DNA of 5,894 bases from contig JAWOEH010000009.1 in the NCBI GenBank assembly GCA_046482855.1, positions 1-5,894 on the forward strand, written 5' to 3'. This DNA comes from CAYVSF01 sp046482855 (GTDB taxonomy: Bacteria > Bacteroidota > Bacteroidia > Bacteroidales > UBA12077). Positions 5,272 to 5,894 of the stretch are shown one piece after another. A model generated the notes under the pieces. It worked only from the letters and a program-made list of their open reading frames with translations, had not been told where the DNA came from and searched no databases. A program made the position numbers and the translations under genes. The number at the start of each line of letters is the position of its first letter. The stretch's first letter is position 1.

Positions 5272-5894
5272 ATGAGTTTATCATCAATTAGTATAAAACG
5301 TCCGGTACTGGCTACCGTGTTTTCGTTGTTAATCGTTTTGTTTGGGGTTATAGGTATGTCCTATTTGGGCGTGCGTGAATTTCCCAGTGTCGACCCACCT
5401 ATTATCTCGGTACGCACAAATTATCCCGGGGCTAACTCCGATGTAATTGAAACCCAAATTACCGAGCCGCTGGAGCAGCAAATAAATGGTATTCCCGGCA
5501 TCCGCACACTTACCAGCCGGAGTAGCCAGGGACGCAGCTATATTACCATTGAATTTGAGTTAAGTGTAGATATGGAAACTGCTGCCAACGATGTTCGTGA
5601 CAAGGTTTCCCAGGCGCAGCGGTTTTTACCTCGCGATTGTGATCCGCCAACAGTTTCTAAGGCCGATGCCGACGCAAGTCCTATCATAATGGTTGCCATT
5701 AAAAGTCCTCAAAGATCCTTGTTGGAACTCTCCGAAATTGCTGAGTTAACCTTTAAAGAACAACTGCAAACCATTTCAGGTGTGAGTGCCGTGCAGGTGT
5801 GGGGCGAGAAACGCTATGCTATGCGTATCTGGCTGGAACCCGAGAAATTAGCCGGCTATCAGCTTACGCCCCTGGATGTGCGAAATGCGATTCA
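5272..5894 (+). CDS. RND efflux permease, HAE1 (AcrB/MdtB-like) family, N-terminal part
   Basis: The reading frame is open from the ATG at 5272 to the window end (207 complete codons, roughly a fifth of a usual protein of about 1,030 residues). The N-terminus SISIKRPVLATVFSL starts the first membrane helix (about 11-31). It is followed by the hallmark LGVREFPSVDPP (32-43) and YPGANSDVIETQITEPLEQQ (51-70) of the first porter subdomain. GRSYITIEF (87-95), ANDVRDKVSQAQRFLP (105-120) and KADADASPI (130-138) are also typical HAE1 sequence. The protein is a proton-driven, trimeric inner-membrane exporter that captures substrates from the periplasm or membrane. The proton-relay residues lie beyond the window. 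The adaptor stop codon is 6 bp upstream, which supports an operon. An outer-membrane factor gene is expected nearby but is not seen here. The drug or metabolite exported is unknown. Confidence 0.95.
   Translation, partial: MSLSSISIKRPVLATVFSLLIVLFGVIGMSYLGVREFPSVDPPIISVRTNYPGANSDVIETQITEPLEQQINGIPGIRTLTSRSSQGRSYITIEFELSVDMETAANDVRDKVSQAQRFLPRDCDPPTVSKADADASPIIMVAIKSPQRSLLELSEIAELTFKEQLQTISGVSAVQVWGEKRYAMRIWLEPEKLAGYQLTPLDVRNAI

Overview
The window looks like a piece of a Bacteroidota chromosome. The evidence is moderate-to-low GC, start codons with no Shine-Dalgarno sequence in front of them, candidate promoters of the TTG-N19/20-TAnnTTTG type, and protein families typical of the phylum: a lipoprotein alpha/beta hydrolase, a duplicated PepSY-type membrane protein, and an adaptor plus HAE1-type RND efflux pump. 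The genus cannot be named from the sequence. Nothing mobile is seen: no transposase, integrase, tRNA, rRNA or CRISPR array.

Layout from left to right. (1) 1-422, minus strand: the N-terminal 140 residues of a lipoprotein alpha/beta hydrolase, cut by the window edge just before its expected nucleophile elbow. (2) 423-738: a divergent intergenic region with one candidate promoter per direction. (3) 739-2271, plus strand: a 510-residue, four-helix PepSY-associated TM protein built as an internal duplication. (4) 2298-2867, minus strand: a class I SAM-dependent methyltransferase, convergent with gene 3 across a 26-bp gap. (5) 2980-3837, minus strand: a three-part protein with an N-terminal ATP-cone, a central Mrr-like PD-(D/E)XK nuclease core and a C-terminal helical, possibly helix-hairpin-helix, tail. 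(6) 3838-4146: a divergent intergenic region with short repeats and a dyad upstream of the efflux genes. (7) 4147-5265 and 5272 to the window end, plus strand: a periplasmic adaptor and the first 207 residues of an RND permease, 6 bp apart and clearly one operon.

How the genes relate. The only firm functional unit is the adaptor/permease pair, which should form a tripartite efflux pump with a TolC-like outer-membrane factor that is not in the window. The adaptor carries the hairpin-tip R-x3-L-x6-S pattern used for such contacts. The nuclease and methyltransferase share a strand and could be co-transcribed. They do not look like a restriction-modification pair, because the methyltransferase has no recognisable DNA-methylase motif IV. 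The most unusual item is the ATP-cone/nuclease fusion, which suggests a nuclease sensing adenine nucleotides. Second is the PepSY-TM protein, whose extracytoplasmic loops look like beta-propeller blades rather than PepSY domains. I see no clear evidence for a wholly new multi-gene system.
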